Shown: piece by piece, positions 1-8,451 of the stretch | Position numbering within the stretch: position 1 is the first letter of the stretch | How the letters are laid out: each line of letters opens with the position of its first letter | DNA from: Blautia caecimuris | GTDB taxonomy: Bacteria > Bacillota > Clostridia > Lachnospirales > Lachnospiraceae | DNA length: 64,000 nucleotides | Assembly: GCF_024622975.1 (NCBI RefSeq) | Contig: NZ_JANJZT010000010.1 | Location: 1-64,000, forward strand | Direction: 5' to 3' | Notes under the pieces: generated by a model | Seen by the model: the letters and a program-made list of their open reading frames with translations, nothing else | The model's database searches: none | What the model was told of the DNA's origin: nothing | Translations under genes and position numbers: made by a program

Positions 1-26
1 CCACTGTTTTGTTATAGAAAACAGAA

Positions 27-68
27 AATCGCTATGCCACAGCCTTGGCAGGCCATCGCGTAGCGATT
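27..68. other. inverted repeat / hairpin near left edge
   Basis: AATCGCTA and TAGCGATT form an 8-bp outer stem, with TGCCA/TGGCA forming an inner stem. A short T-run follows, so it may be the terminator of a gene to the left of the window. No ORF is supported in 1-389. Confidence 0.4.
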
Positions 69-221
69 TTGTTCAATTCCAGTTTGTAACGCGGGTTTGA
101 GGAGTGGGAAGCTTTAATAATTAGCATATTATAAAAAGTAAGAGAGAGAACCTCTGAAATAAGAAGAGATCAAGGGATATCTCTGGCTCTGGTGTTTGAA
201 CATATTAATGAGTGCAGATAT

Positions 222-310
222 AAAAAAGACAGATACCTTATGACTGCCGCAAAATTCCACCGGTTTAAACCAGATGGAAAAGGCAGGATGTTGTAAGATC
301 TGTCTTTTTT
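222..310. terminator. bidirectional terminator-like hairpin with a 63-nt structured loop
   Basis: The arms AAAAAAGACAGAT (222-234) and ATCTGTCTTTTTT (298-310) are perfectly complementary. The intervening 63 nt hold nested complementary pieces (CTGCC/GGCAG, TCCA/TGGA and the palindrome GGTTTAAACC). On the minus strand the stem ends in a T-run just past the DUF2007 gene, so it can terminate that operon. The large structured loop is unusual for a plain terminator and leaves room for a small RNA. Confidence 0.45.
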
Positions 311-389
311 ATTTCTTATGTGACTTTTGAGTATTGATTTTGAACTTTAGACATCTTTCTTTACAAAATATCGTATAAAAATGCTGTGT

Positions 390-719
390 TTACAGCAGGA
401 GGATTACTGCAAAGACCAATATTGCGGCTATGATTCCCAAGAGTATCCAGTTTACGGCTTTTTGGGTTTTTGTTGTCTGCCTTCCGGGATCAGAAGCCCT
501 GGTTTCAACAGGAGAGAAATTTTCCAGAAGCTTTTGGGCCTTTTCCTTATGGGCGGCAGAGACCATGATTTTGTCGCCGGAAACAGAGTCGCCGGTATAA
601 AGCTCCTGAACTCCTCCCTGAATAGCTGCATAAATACCGTTTTCTTTCAGAAAAGAAAGCATTTGCTCCGCCTCAATACGGCTTTTTACTGTGGTAATAC
701 AGATCAGTTTTTCTTCCAT
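390..719 (-). CDS. DUF2007-type putative signal-transducing protein, C-terminal TM
   Basis: A protein of about 109 residues. The N-terminal ~70 residues match the DUF2007 fold (pattern around VKSRIEAEQMLSFLKENGI, then GGVQELY and a basic VSAAHKEKAQKLLENF segment), a small ferredoxin-like domain predicted to sense or bind a ligand. A linker and one hydrophobic segment (about residues 88-108) anchor it in the membrane with the domain cytoplasmic. A GTG nine bases upstream is in frame, but a GAGGAG site sits eight bases before the ATG at 719, so I chose that start. It nearly abuts the upstream membrane protein gene and is probably the last gene of a three-gene operon. The family function is unknown. 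Confidence 0.75.
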   Translation of the reverse strand: MEEKLICITTVKSRIEAEQMLSFLKENGIYAAIQGGVQELYTGDSVSGDKIMVSAAHKEKAQKLLENFSPVETRASDPGRQTTKTQKAVNWILLGIIAAILVFAVILLL

Positions 720-724
720 AAAGC

Positions 725-1174
725 TCACTCCTCATCTAAATATTTTTGTTCCTGTTGTCTGTGTTTCCTCTCTGTCATGAAATTCATAAGTCTCAGTGTG
801 AAGAAGCAGAGAACCGTGATCCCTGTAAAAAAGAGAAGGACAGCAGTACTGATTTCTGCCTCTGGTCCGGCTTTTCTTCGGATAGCAAATACATAGAATA
901 CTGTAAACAGGGCGGAAAAGACTGTGCTTTCAAAAAGGCTGCGCAGGGGAGACGGAGATTTTTCCCGGCTGAGTCCTTTTTTTACGGAGTCGGAAAGGTA
1001 TACAATTCCGCCTGCGGCTATTACTGCTGTTTCACCGATCACATTTTCCAGGCGGCCTGTGACAATAAGCTGCAGGATGATCGCAAGTGCGCAGACTCCA
1101 TACATGACATAAAAACTGATAGATGCAATTTTTGCAGCTTCCTGCATTTGACGCTCGTCTAATTTCTGTTTCAT
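725..1174 (-). CDS. small four-TM membrane protein (DUF6773-like)
   Basis: 149 residues with four hydrophobic helices (about 19-40, 46-62, 85-102 and 112-130) and a basic, Gln-rich cytoplasmic tail. The start has GGAGGT six bases upstream. It lies between an XRE repressor-like gene and a DUF2007 gene on the same strand. Firmicutes commonly pair a one-domain HTH regulator with a small integral membrane protein of the DUF6773/DUF2178/DUF3796 kind, and the layout suggests that the HTH controls this protein. The exact DUF is recalled from pattern, not searched. No catalytic motif is visible. Confidence 0.6.
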   Translation of the reverse strand: MKQKLDERQMQEAAKIASISFYVMYGVCALAIILQLIVTGRLENVIGETAVIAAGGIVYLSDSVKKGLSREKSPSPLRSLFESTVFSALFTVFYVFAIRRKAGPEAEISTAVLLFFTGITVLCFFTLRLMNFMTERKHRQQEQKYLDEE

Positions 1175-1264
1175 GATTCACCTCCTGAAATGCGGAAAGG
1201 AAAATTTTTGTGATCAGGCTGTTTCCTTTCGGTATCCGGTAACAGCTGATACTGGCTTCATGCT

Positions 1265-1462
1265 TCATACAGCCTCCCAGAACAGATCGTTAAGGGTTTT
1301 TCCCAGCTCCCGGCAGATGGCTGTGCATAACTTCAGAGAAGGATTGTAATCCCCGGCCTCCATCATTCCGATGGTCTGTCTGGTAACTCCGACTTTTTCT
1401 GCCAGTTCGATCTGAGAGAGTCCTTTTTCCATTCGTGCGAACTTCAGTTTCAGATTTTTCAT
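1265..1462 (-). CDS. XRE-family helix-turn-helix regulator (YozG/PlcR-like, single domain)
   Basis: 65 residues that are essentially one HTH_3 domain: basic N-terminus, ARMEKGLSQIELAEKVGVTR as helices 2-3, then QTIGMMEAGDYNPSL and a short C-terminal helix. Proteins of this size are stand-alone dimeric DNA-binding repressors, usually linked to a membrane partner. A canonical sigma-A promoter lies 30-58 bases upstream on the same strand. About 90 bp separate it from the membrane protein gene downstream. I infer autoregulation and control of the downstream pair, but did not identify an operator. Confidence 0.85.
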   Translation of the reverse strand: MKNLKLKFARMEKGLSQIELAEKVGVTRQTIGMMEAGDYNPSLKLCTAICRELGKTLNDLFWEAV

Positions 1463-1491
1463 CTGTTCCTCCTGTGTTGTTTGTTGCCTTT

Positions 1492-1520
1492 AGTATAATC
1501 CTGTATTCATGAAATGTCAA
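1492..1520 (-). promoter_or_regulatory. sigma-A promoter for the XRE/DUF operon
   Basis: Read on the minus strand: TTGACA, 17-bp spacer, TATACT. It is perfectly placed upstream of the XRE gene. Confidence 0.8.
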
Positions 1521-1607
1521 TTATATTTTACATATCATAATTATATATGACTTATGAATAATATATGTTGCTTTTAAATATTTTTTTGAAATTTTTTCAA
1601 AAAAAGC

Positions 1608-1636
1608 TTGCATTTTATCGAAACCTGATATATACT
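1608..1636 (+). promoter_or_regulatory. promoter of the tRNA-Glu pair
   Basis: TTGCAT, 17-bp spacer, TATACT, ending 44 bases before the first tRNA. A/T tracts flank the -35, as in strong stable-RNA promoters. Confidence 0.75.
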
Positions 1637-1680
1637 AAGCAAGTCGGTTGACGCAGGAGCGTTAAACACAGCAGAGATAA

Positions 1681-1752
1681 GGCCAGTTGGTCAAGGGGTT
1701 AAGACGCCGCCCTCTCACGGCGGAAACACGGGTTCGATTCCCGTACTGGCTG
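1681..1752 (+). tRNA. tRNA-Glu (anticodon CUC)
   Basis: 72 nt with a cloverleaf. The acceptor is GGCCAGT/ACTGGCT, the anticodon stem CCGCC/GGCGG encloses the loop CTCTCAC (anticodon CTC, reading GAG), and the T-arm is ACGGG TTCGATT CCCGT. CCA is not encoded. It is transcribed with an identical copy 33 nt downstream. Confidence 0.93.
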
Positions 1753-1785
1753 CTCTTAATAAAAACCGATAAAACAACAGAATAA

Positions 1786-1857
1786 GGCCAGTTGGTCAAG
1801 GGGTTAAGACGCCGCCCTCTCACGGCGGAAACACGGGTTCGATTCCCGTACTGGCTG
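1786..1857 (+). tRNA. tRNA-Glu (anticodon CUC), second identical copy
   Basis: Base-for-base repeat of the preceding tRNA (GGCCAGT acceptor, CTC anticodon, no encoded CCA), followed immediately by an intrinsic terminator. The two form one transcription unit. Confidence 0.93.
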
Positions 1858-1859
1858 TT

Positions 1860-1897
1860 AAAGTGCAATCAAGCGATTTGATTGCACTTTTTGTTTT
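1860..1897 (+). terminator. intrinsic terminator of the tRNA-Glu operon
   Basis: AAAGTGCAATCAA pairs with TTGATTGCACTTT around a 5-nt loop, followed by TTGTTTT. Confidence 0.9.
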
Positions 1898-1939
1898 GTG
1901 TAAAAACATGCGGATAACTAACCATTATTAGAAAAACAG

Positions 1940-1968
1940 TTGCAAAAAATACAGGAATGGGTTATGAT
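1940..1968 (+). promoter_or_regulatory. promoter of parE
   Basis: TTGCAA, 17-bp spacer, TATGAT. The predicted transcript start near 1975 rules out the in-frame ATG at 1957 and makes 1978 nearly leaderless, which supports the ATG at 2014. Confidence 0.65.
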
Positions 1969-2013
1969 ACAGAACGAATGTTTGAAAGAGAGAAGAAAGG
2001 AATTAAGACAGTC

Positions 2014-3939
2014 ATGGCAAAGAAGGAAACGTATGATGCAGGCAGTATTTCTGTTCTGGAAGGACTGGAGGCAGTGCGGAAACGTCCCGGTATGTATATA
2101 GGAAGTGTTTCAAGAAAGGGATTGAACCACCTTATTTATGAGATCGTAGACAATGCGGTGGACGAGCATCTTGCAGGCTACTGTACCAACATCCATGTGG
2201 TTCTGGAAAAGGATGGTTCCTGTACAGTTGCTGATAACGGAAGAGGAATCCCTGTGGATATGCATGAAAAGGGCGTTTCTGCAGAGCGTCTGGTATTTAC
2301 TACTCTTCATGCAGGCGGCAAGTTCGATAATTCTGCCTATAAGACAAGCGGCGGCCTTCACGGTGTAGGTTCTTCGGTAGTCAATGCCCTGTCTACCTAT
2401 CTTGATATTAAGATCAGCAGAGACGGATATGTGCACCATGACCGTTATGAAAGAGGAATTCCTGCTATAGAACTGGAAGACGGACTTTTGCCAAAGCTTG
2501 GACGGACAAGGGAGACCGGAACCTGCGTGAATTTTCTGCCGGATCCGGAGATTTTTGAAAAAACAAGATTTTCTGCCACTGAGGTAAAAAGCCGCCTTCA
2601 TGAGACTGCATATCTGAATCCTGAGCTGACTATTCTCTTTGAGGACAGAAGAGGGGATGAGACCGAGGCTGAGGAGTACCATGAACCGGAAGGAATTGTG
2701 GGATATCTTCGTGACCTGAACCATAAATCGGAAGTGTTACATGAACCGGTTCTTCTGAAAGGAGAGGCGGACGGTATTCAGGTGGAAGCAGCTTTCCAGT
2801 ACACCAATGAATTTCGGGAAAATGTTCTGGGCTTTTGCAACAATATTTACAATGCAGAGGGCGGAACTCATCTGACAGGCTTTAAAACAACCTTTACCAC
2901 TGTGATGAATACCTATGCCCGCGAGATTGGCGTGTTAAAGGACAAGGATGCAAACTTTACCGGAGCGGATATCCGAAATGGAATGACTGCAGTGGTGTCC
3001 ATCAAACATCCGGCTCCAAGATTCGAGGGGCAGACAAAAACTAAGCTGGATAATCAGGATGCGGCAAAGGCTACTGGCAAGGTTCTGGGAGAACAGCTGG
3101 TTTTGTTTTTTGACCGTAATCTAGAAACTCTCAAGGCGGTTCTTTCCTGTGCGGAAAAGGCTGCAAAGATCCGTAAAACTGAGGAGCGGGCAAAGACCAA
3201 TCTTCTTACAAAGCAGAAATATTCCTTTGATTCCAATGGAAAGCTTGCCAACTGTGAGAAAAAGGATCCATCTCAGTGCGAGATTTTTATTGTGGAGGGA
3301 GATTCTGCAGGTGGATCTGCAAAGACAGCCCGCAACCGGAATTATCAGGCCATTCTTCCCATCAGAGGAAAAATCCTGAATGTAGAAAAAGCCACCATTG
3401 ATAAAGTACTTGCAAACGCGGAGATAAAAACCATGATCAATGCCTTTGGCTGCGGATTTTCTGAGGGCTACGGAAATGACTTTGATATCAGTAAATTACG
3501 CTATGACAAGATTGTGATCATGGCAGATGCGGATGTGGACGGCGCACATATCTCCACGCTGCTTCTGACTCTTTTTTATCGCTTTATGCCGGAGCTTATT
3601 TATGAGGGACATGTATACATTGCCATGCCGCCTCTTTACAAGGCTATGCCGAAAAAAGGCCCGGAGGAGTACCTTTATGATGATAAAGCCCTGGAAAAAT
3701 ACCGTAAAACTCACAAACCGGGAAGTTTTACCCTTCAGAGGTACAAAGGTCTTGGAGAGATGGATGCGGATCAGCTCTGGGAAACAACCCTGAATCCTGA
3801 GACAAGAAGAATGAAGCGGGTGGAGATCGAGGATGCCCGCCTTGCCTCCAGTATTACGGAAATCCTTATGGGAAGCGATGTTCCGCCCCGCAAGGCTTTT
3901 ATTTATGAACATGCGGCTGACGCGGAGCTGGATGTGTAA
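2014..3939 (+). CDS. parE: DNA topoisomerase IV subunit B (ParE; GyrB family)
   Basis: 641 residues from the chosen start (family length about 640). ATPase subunit of the type IIA topoisomerase that decatenates and relaxes DNA together with ParC, encoded next door. Visible in order: GHKL ATPase with the catalytic Glu and Asn in YEIVDNAVDE (about 43-51), the DNGRGIP loop, GGLHGVGSSVVNALS for ATP lid contacts, QTKTKLDN as the transducer lysine region, then TOPRIM with EGDSAGG (about 427), DADVDGAH (about 505, metal ligands) and QRYKGLGEMD. In-frame ATGs occur at 1957 and 1978, but the promoter placement argues against them. It is followed by an in-frame repetitive extension after the stop. ParE rather than GyrB is inferred from the pairing with a short-CTD ParC. 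Confidence 0.92.
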   Translation: MAKKETYDAGSISVLEGLEAVRKRPGMYIGSVSRKGLNHLIYEIVDNAVDEHLAGYCTNIHVVLEKDGSCTVADNGRGIPVDMHEKGVSAERLVFTTLHAGGKFDNSAYKTSGGLHGVGSSVVNALSTYLDIKISRDGYVHHDRYERGIPAIELEDGLLPKLGRTRETGTCVNFLPDPEIFEKTRFSATEVKSRLHETAYLNPELTILFEDRRGDETEAEEYHEPEGIVGYLRDLNHKSEVLHEPVLLKGEADGIQVEAAFQYTNEFRENVLGFCNNIYNAEGGTHLTGFKTTFTTVMNTYAREIGVLKDKDANFTGADIRNGMTAVVSIKHPAPRFEGQTKTKLDNQDAAKATGKVLGEQLVLFFDRNLETLKAVLSCAEKAAKIRKTEERAKTNLLTKQKYSFDSNGKLANCEKKDPSQCEIFIVEGDSAGGSAKTARNRNYQAILPIRGKILNVEKATIDKVLANAEIKTMINAFGCGFSEGYGNDFDISKLRYDKIVIMADADVDGAHISTLLLTLFYRFMPELIYEGHVYIAMPPLYKAMPKKGPEEYLYDDKALEKYRKTHKPGSFTLQRYKGLGEMDADQLWETTLNPETRRMKRVEIEDARLASSITEILMGSDVPPRKAFIYEHAADAELDV

Positions 3940-3945
3940 AATATC

Positions 3946-4257
3946 GGAACAGTTTCAGAAGCAGATACCAAGACTTATTTCGGGAATATGGAAACAGAAC
4001 CGGGAACAGATACGAATATCTGTTTTAGAGATATAGAAATAGCATCAGAAACAGAAGCAGAGATTCGTTTCAGGAATATAGAAACAATGTCAGGAACAGA
4101 TACAGAGCTTTGTTTCAGTAATATGGGATCAGCGTCAGGAGCAGAATCAGAGATTCGCTTTAAAATACAGAAACAGAATCGAGAACAAAAACAGTTTTTT
4201 CATTTTAAGGATATAAAAACAGAATCGGGAATGAATGCAGGAAGTCTCTCCCGACAG
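3946..4257 (+). repeat. 45-nt imperfect tandem repeat, in frame with parE after its stop
   Basis: About seven units of 45 nt (some 42 or 48) begin six bases after the parE stop: 3946, 3991, 4036, 4081, 4126, 4168 and 4216. All indels are multiples of three. The frame is exactly that of parE and stays open to 4386. Units translate to about 15 residues resembling ETMSGTDTELCFSNM. An ATG at 3988 could start a 132-codon ORF, but its ribosome site is weak (CGGGAAT). It may be a relic C-terminal extension of ParE, a readthrough product or a free small protein; the sequence does not decide. Confidence 0.7.
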
Positions 4258-4307
4258 AAACAGCAGTATCAGAACTGCGCCAATGGAACGATTGAAAGGA
4301 ATAACAG

Positions 4308-6554
4308 ATGGAAACAAAACAGGAAAATATTGTCCGGACAGATTATTCGGAGATTATGCAGAAATCATATATTGACTATGCCATGAGCGTCATTATTTCC
4401 CGTGCTCTTCCTGATGTGAGAGACGGGCTGAAGCCGGTGCAGAGAAGAACGCTGTATGACATGTATGAGCTGGGAATCCGCTACGACAGGCCTTATCGAA
4501 AATGCGCCCGTATCGTAGGCGATACCATGGGTAAATACCACCCTCACGGCGACAGTTCTATTTATGAGGCGCTTGTTGTGATGGCCCAGGAGTTTAAAAA
4601 AGGAAAGACTCTTGTGGACGGCCATGGAAATTTTGGTTCTATAGAGGGAGACGGCGCTGCGGCCATGCGATATACAGAAGCCCGGCTGGAGAAGCTGACC
4701 CAGGAGGTGTTTCTGGAGGATCTGGACAAAAATGTAGTGGATTTTGTACCGAACTTTGATGAGACAGAAAAGGAACCTTCTGTTCTTCCGGTCAAAATTC
4801 CAAATCTTCTTGTAAATGGCGCGGAAGGAATTGCAGTAGGTATGGCAACCAGTATTCCGCCTCATAACCTGGGAGAGGTGATCGATGCAGTCAAGGCATA
4901 TATGAAAGACAATCAGATCAGTGTCAGAGGTCTGATGCGTTATATTAAAGGACCGGATTTTCCTACAGGAGGAATTGTGGTCAACAAGGACGATCTGTGC
5001 AAAATTTATGAGACAGGAACCGGAAAGCTGAGGATCAGGGGCAGGGTCACAACGAAGAAGCTGAAAGGCGGCAAAAAACAGCTTGTGATCACAGAGATTC
5101 CCTATACCATGCTTGGGGCAAACATCGGCAAGTTTCTCAATGACGTGGCTTCTCTTGTGGAAACAAAAAAGACCACGGACATTGTGGATATTTCCAACCA
5201 GTCATCAAAAGAGGGAATCCGAATCGTCCTGGAGCTGAAAAAAGACACAGACGTAGAAAATCTTACCAATATGCTTTATAAAAAAACCAGACTGGAGGAT
5301 ACCTTTGGCGTCAATATACTGGCAGTTGCAGACGGAAGACCGGAAACTCTCAGTCTGAAGCAGGTGATCGAGCATCATGTGGATTTTCTTTTTGAGGTAA
5401 CTACAAGAAAGTATAAAACCCTTCTGGGCCGGGAGCTGGAAAAACAGGAGGTTCAGGAAGGTCTGATCAAAGCCTGTGATGTGATCGACCTGATCATTGA
5501 GATCCTCCGCGGCAGCAAAAACCGGGAGCAGGTAAAGAAATGTCTTGTGGAGGGGAATACGGAGGGCATCCGCTTTAAGACAAAGACAAGTGAAAAAGCA
5601 GCGAAGAAACTTCAGTTTACAGAAAAGCAGGCCACAGCCATTCTGGACATGCGCCTTTATAAGCTGATCGGTCTGGAGATTGAGGCTCTTCAGGCAGAGT
5701 ATGAGCAGACTATGAACAATATTGCTCTTTATAAGGATATTCTTGATCATTATGATTCCATGGCAGAAGTGATCATAAAAGAGCTGGATGCCATTAAGAA
5801 GGAGTACAGCACAAAAAGACGCACCTCCGTTGAAAACGCAGAGGAAGCTGTTTACGAGGAAAAGAAAATGGAGGAAACTGAGGTCTGCTTCCTGATGGAC
5901 CGTTTTGGTTATATGAAGCTGATCGACAAAAATGCCTATGAAAGAAACAAGGAAGCTGCCTGCAGTGAAAACCGTTATGTGTTTACCTGTATGAATACGG
6001 ATAAAATCTGTCTTTTTACTGACAGCGGTAAGCTTCATACCATTAAGGCTGTGGACATTCCTCTTGTAAGATTCCGGGACAAAGGAACACCTGCAGATAA
6101 TCTGAGTAATTATGACAGCGCAGCAGAGCAGATTCTCTATGTGGCCTCTGTCAGTCAGATTAAAAATGACACCCTTCTTTTTGTGACAAAAACTTCTATG
6201 TGCAAGCTGGTGGAGGGCAGAGAGTTTGATGTTGCCAAGCGGACCATTGCTTCTACAAAGCTTGCTCCCGGGGACGAACTGATCTTTGTGGGAAGCGCCG
6301 GAGAAATGGAACAGGTGGTTCTCCAGAGCGCGGGAGGAAGCTTCCTGAGATTCTTAAAGCAGGAGGTTTCCACTATGAAAAAGACCTCTATCGGAGTCAG
6401 AGGAATGAGGCTGGCAGAGGGAGATCATCTGGAGCATGCCTACCTTCTGGGAGGTCATCAGGAGTATACGATCACTTTCCGTGACAGGCCTTATGTATTG
6501 AACAAAGTGCGCCTTGCAAAGCGTGATACAAAAGGGGTCAGACCGAGAGTCTGA
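4308..6554 (+). CDS. parC: DNA topoisomerase IV subunit A (ParC; GyrA family)
   Basis: 748 residues. DNA cleavage-religation subunit partnering ParE. Seen: [15 protein letters not shown] of the winged helix, [14 protein letters not shown] (the quinolone-resistance region, here with Ser-Ser), the catalytic tyrosine Y122 in [11 protein letters not shown], and [18 protein letters not shown] coiled tower region follows ([15 protein letters not shown]), then a C-terminal beta-pinwheel that looks short, ending at GVRPRV. The start has AAAGGA seven bases upstream. The short pinwheel without an obvious GyrA-box (QRRGGKG) favours ParC over GyrA. It is followed by a promoter and a terminator. Confidence 0.92.
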   Translation: METKQENIVRTDYSEIMQKSYIDYAMSVIISRALPDVRDGLKPVQRRTLYDMYELGIRYDRPYRKCARIVGDTMGKYHPHGDSSIYEALVVMAQEFKKGKTLVDGHGNFGSIEGDGAAAMRYTEARLEKLTQEVFLEDLDKNVVDFVPNFDETEKEPSVLPVKIPNLLVNGAEGIAVGMATSIPPHNLGEVIDAVKAYMKDNQISVRGLMRYIKGPDFPTGGIVVNKDDLCKIYETGTGKLRIRGRVTTKKLKGGKKQLVITEIPYTMLGANIGKFLNDVASLVETKKTTDIVDISNQSSKEGIRIVLELKKDTDVENLTNMLYKKTRLEDTFGVNILAVADGRPETLSLKQVIEHHVDFLFEVTTRKYKTLLGRELEKQEVQEGLIKACDVIDLIIEILRGSKNREQVKKCLVEGNTEGIRFKTKTSEKAAKKLQFTEKQATAILDMRLYKLIGLEIEALQAEYEQTMNNIALYKDILDHYDSMAEVIIKELDAIKKEYSTKRRTSVENAEEAVYEEKKMEETEVCFLMDRFGYMKLIDKNAYERNKEAACSENRYVFTCMNTDKICLFTDSGKLHTIKAVDIPLVRFRDKGTPADNLSNYDSAAEQILYVASVSQIKNDTLLFVTKTSMCKLVEGREFDVAKRTIASTKLAPGDELIFVGSAGEMEQVVLQSAGGSFLRFLKQEVSTMKKTSIGVRGMRLAEGDHLEHAYLLGGHQEYTITFRDRPYVLNKVRLAKRDTKGVRPRV

Positions 6555-6563
6555 AATTAATCC

Positions 6564-6592
6564 TTGCTTTTCCTTATGGAAGGTGCTATGAT
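6564..6592 (+). promoter_or_regulatory. promoter upstream of the rimP-infB operon
   Basis: TTGCTT, 17-bp spacer, TATGAT. The expected start near 6599 lies only about 20 bases before a strong intrinsic terminator, so the arrangement looks like an attenuated leader. Confidence 0.6.
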
Positions 6593-6620
6593 AATTGTAA
6601 CATGATAACGGATAGCATAA

Positions 6621-6645
6621 GAGTGGACTTCGGTCCACTCTTTTT
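6621..6645 (+). terminator. intrinsic terminator between parC and rimP
   Basis: GAGTGGAC-TTCG-GTCCACTC followed by TTTTT: a UUCG-capped 8-bp stem. It ends parC transcription, and because a promoter precedes it, it may also attenuate the rimP operon. Confidence 0.9.
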
Positions 6646-6719
6646 GCGAAAGTGATTACCCACCGGGAAATAACAGTGTGTGATCCGGCATCCGTATGTG
6701 CGAAAGGCAGGTGGAAAAC

Positions 6720-7184
6720 ATGAGCAGAAGAGAAGAATACGAACAGAAGGCAGAAGCCCTTCTTGCTCCCATTGTGGAGGAAGCAGGATTCGAGCTTGTG
6801 GATGTGGAGTATGTGAAGGAAGCAGGAAACTGGTACCTGAGAGGCTACATTGACAAGCCGGGCGGCATTACGGTAAATGACTGTGAGGCAGTCAGCCGGA
6901 AGTTCAGCGACAGACTTGATGAGAATGATTTTATTGAGGACAGCTATATCATGGAGATCAGTTCTCCCGGTCTTGACAGACCTCTGAAAAAAGAAAAGGA
7001 TTTTGTCAGAAGCATGGGAAAGGCTGTAGAACTCCGTACCTACCGTCCCATAGAAAAACAAAAGGAATTCAGCGGAATTCTGACTGCATATGATGATAAC
7101 AGTGTGACGATTGAGGAGGACGGTGCTTTACGCACATTTGATAAAAAGGAAATTGCCCTGATCCGTTTGAAAATCGAATTTTAA
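6720..7184 (+). CDS. rimP: ribosome maturation factor RimP
   Basis: 154 residues. Cytoplasmic factor needed for 30S subunit assembly, and typically the first gene of the nusA-infB operon, as here. The N-terminal alpha/beta domain carries APIVEEAGFELVDVEYV and the family signature IMEISSPGLDRPLKKEKDF (about 78-97). The C-terminal SH3-like domain covers the last ~60 residues. I chose the ATG at 6720 because AGGTGG sits five bases upstream. An upstream in-frame ATG at 6696 would add eight residues and has no ribosome site. The intergenic gap to nusA is 31 bases. Confidence 0.95.
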   Translation: MSRREEYEQKAEALLAPIVEEAGFELVDVEYVKEAGNWYLRGYIDKPGGITVNDCEAVSRKFSDRLDENDFIEDSYIMEISSPGLDRPLKKEKDFVRSMGKAVELRTYRPIEKQKEFSGILTAYDDNSVTIEEDGALRTFDKKEIALIRLKIEF

Positions 7185-7215
7185 CAGTGTAGAAAAACAG
7201 GAGGAAAGAAGAAAA

Positions 7216-8451
7216 ATGAACAGAGAGTTAATGGAAGCACTGGATATCCTGGAAAAAGAAAAAAATATCAGTAAGGATACTCTGCTTGGGGCTATTGAGC
7301 AGTCACTGATCCAGGCTTGCAAGAACCATTTTGGCAAGGCAGACAACGTGCATGTGACCATTGATCCGGAAACATGTGATTTCAGCGTTTATGCGGAGCG
7401 TATTGTAACTGATTTTGTAGAGGACCCGGCATTGGAAATCTCTCTTATTGATGCACAGAAGATCAATGCAAATGCCGAGGAGGGAGACACAGTAAGAGTG
7501 CAGATCCAGTCCAAGGAATTCGGACGTATCGCAACACAGAATGCAAAAAATGTGATCCTTCAGAAGATCCGTGAGGAAGAGCGCAAGGTTCTTTACGATC
7601 AGTATTACGGACAGGAAAAAGAAGTTGTCACAGGTATTGTACAGCGTATCATGGGCAGAAATGTCAGTGTGAACCTGGGCAAGGCAGACGGTATGTTAAG
7701 CGAGAACGAGCAGGTTAAGGGAGAAGAGTTCCATCCTACTGAGAGAATCAAGGTTTATATCCTTGAGGTTAAGGATACTCCCAAGGGACCGCGTATTCTT
7801 GTTTCCAGAACACATCCGGGACTTGTAAAGCGTCTGTTTGAATCAGAGGTGGCAGAAGTAAGAGACGGAACTGTAGAGATCAAGAGTATTGCCAGAGAAG
7901 CCGGCTCCCGTACAAAGATCGCCGTATGGAGCAACGATCCGGACGTAGATCCGGTAGGAGCCTGCGTAGGTATGAACGGAGCCAGAGTCAACGCCATTGT
8001 TGAGGAACTTCGAGGCGAAAAGATCGATATCATCAACTGGGACGAGAACCCGGCGATCCTGATCGAGAACGCCTTAAGTCCTGCAAAGGTTATTGCAGTT
8101 ATGGCAGATCCGGATGAAAAAACAGCTCTTGTAGTTGTTCCGGATTATCAGCTTTCTCTTGCCATCGGCAAGGAAGGTCAGAATGCCCGTCTAGCAGCCC
8201 GTCTTACCGGATTTAAGATTGATATCAAGAGTGAGACTCAGGCAAGAGAATCCGGCGAACTGTATGACTATGACGACGAGTATGAGGATGACGAATACTA
8301 CGGAGAAGAGGAAAATGGTCAGGAGACAGTTTCTGAGCAGGAAGCTGAGGTAACAGAAGAAGCTTCTGAAGAGGCGGAAAATACAGAAGCCGATGAACAG
8401 GCAGAGGTTTCCGCAGAATCCGGTGAAGAAGAGTATGAAGGCGAAAACTAA
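7216..8451 (+). CDS. nusA: transcription elongation/termination factor NusA
   Basis: 411 residues. Binds RNA polymerase and modulates pausing, termination and antitermination. Order: N-terminal polymerase-binding domain (1-~125), S1 domain (~130-200, from VVTGIVQRIMGRNVSVNL), then two KH domains containing DPVGACVGMNGARVNAI and LAIGKEGQNARLAARLTG. It ends with a very acidic tail (DDEYEDDEYYGEEEN, then Glu-rich to the end), a common Clostridia feature that replaces the enteric AR repeats. AGGAGGAAAG precedes the ATG. The 3' end overlaps rnpM by 17 bases. Confidence 0.96.
   Translation: MNRELMEALDILEKEKNISKDTLLGAIEQSLIQACKNHFGKADNVHVTIDPETCDFSVYAERIVTDFVEDPALEISLIDAQKINANAEEGDTVRVQIQSKEFGRIATQNAKNVILQKIREEERKVLYDQYYGQEKEVVTGIVQRIMGRNVSVNLGKADGMLSENEQVKGEEFHPTERIKVYILEVKDTPKGPRILVSRTHPGLVKRLFESEVAEVRDGTVEIKSIAREAGSRTKIAVWSNDPDVDPVGACVGMNGARVNAIVEELRGEKIDIINWDENPAILIENALSPAKVIAVMADPDEKTALVVVPDYQLSLAIGKEGQNARLAARLTGFKIDIKSETQARESGELYDYDDEYEDDEYYGEEENGQETVSEQEAEVTEEASEEAENTEADEQAEVSAESGEEEYEGEN

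Noticed and set aside
1032-1268. 78-codon minus ORF between the XRE gene and the membrane protein
   Set aside because: It overlaps the membrane protein gene in another frame and lacks a plausible ribosome site.
1662-1868. 68-codon minus-strand frame with an internal exact repeat
   Set aside because: Antisense of the two identical tRNA-Glu genes, a well-known false protein.
3833-4036. 67-codon ORF spanning the parE end and the first repeats
   Set aside because: Different frame from the phase-preserving repeat; a shadow of parE.
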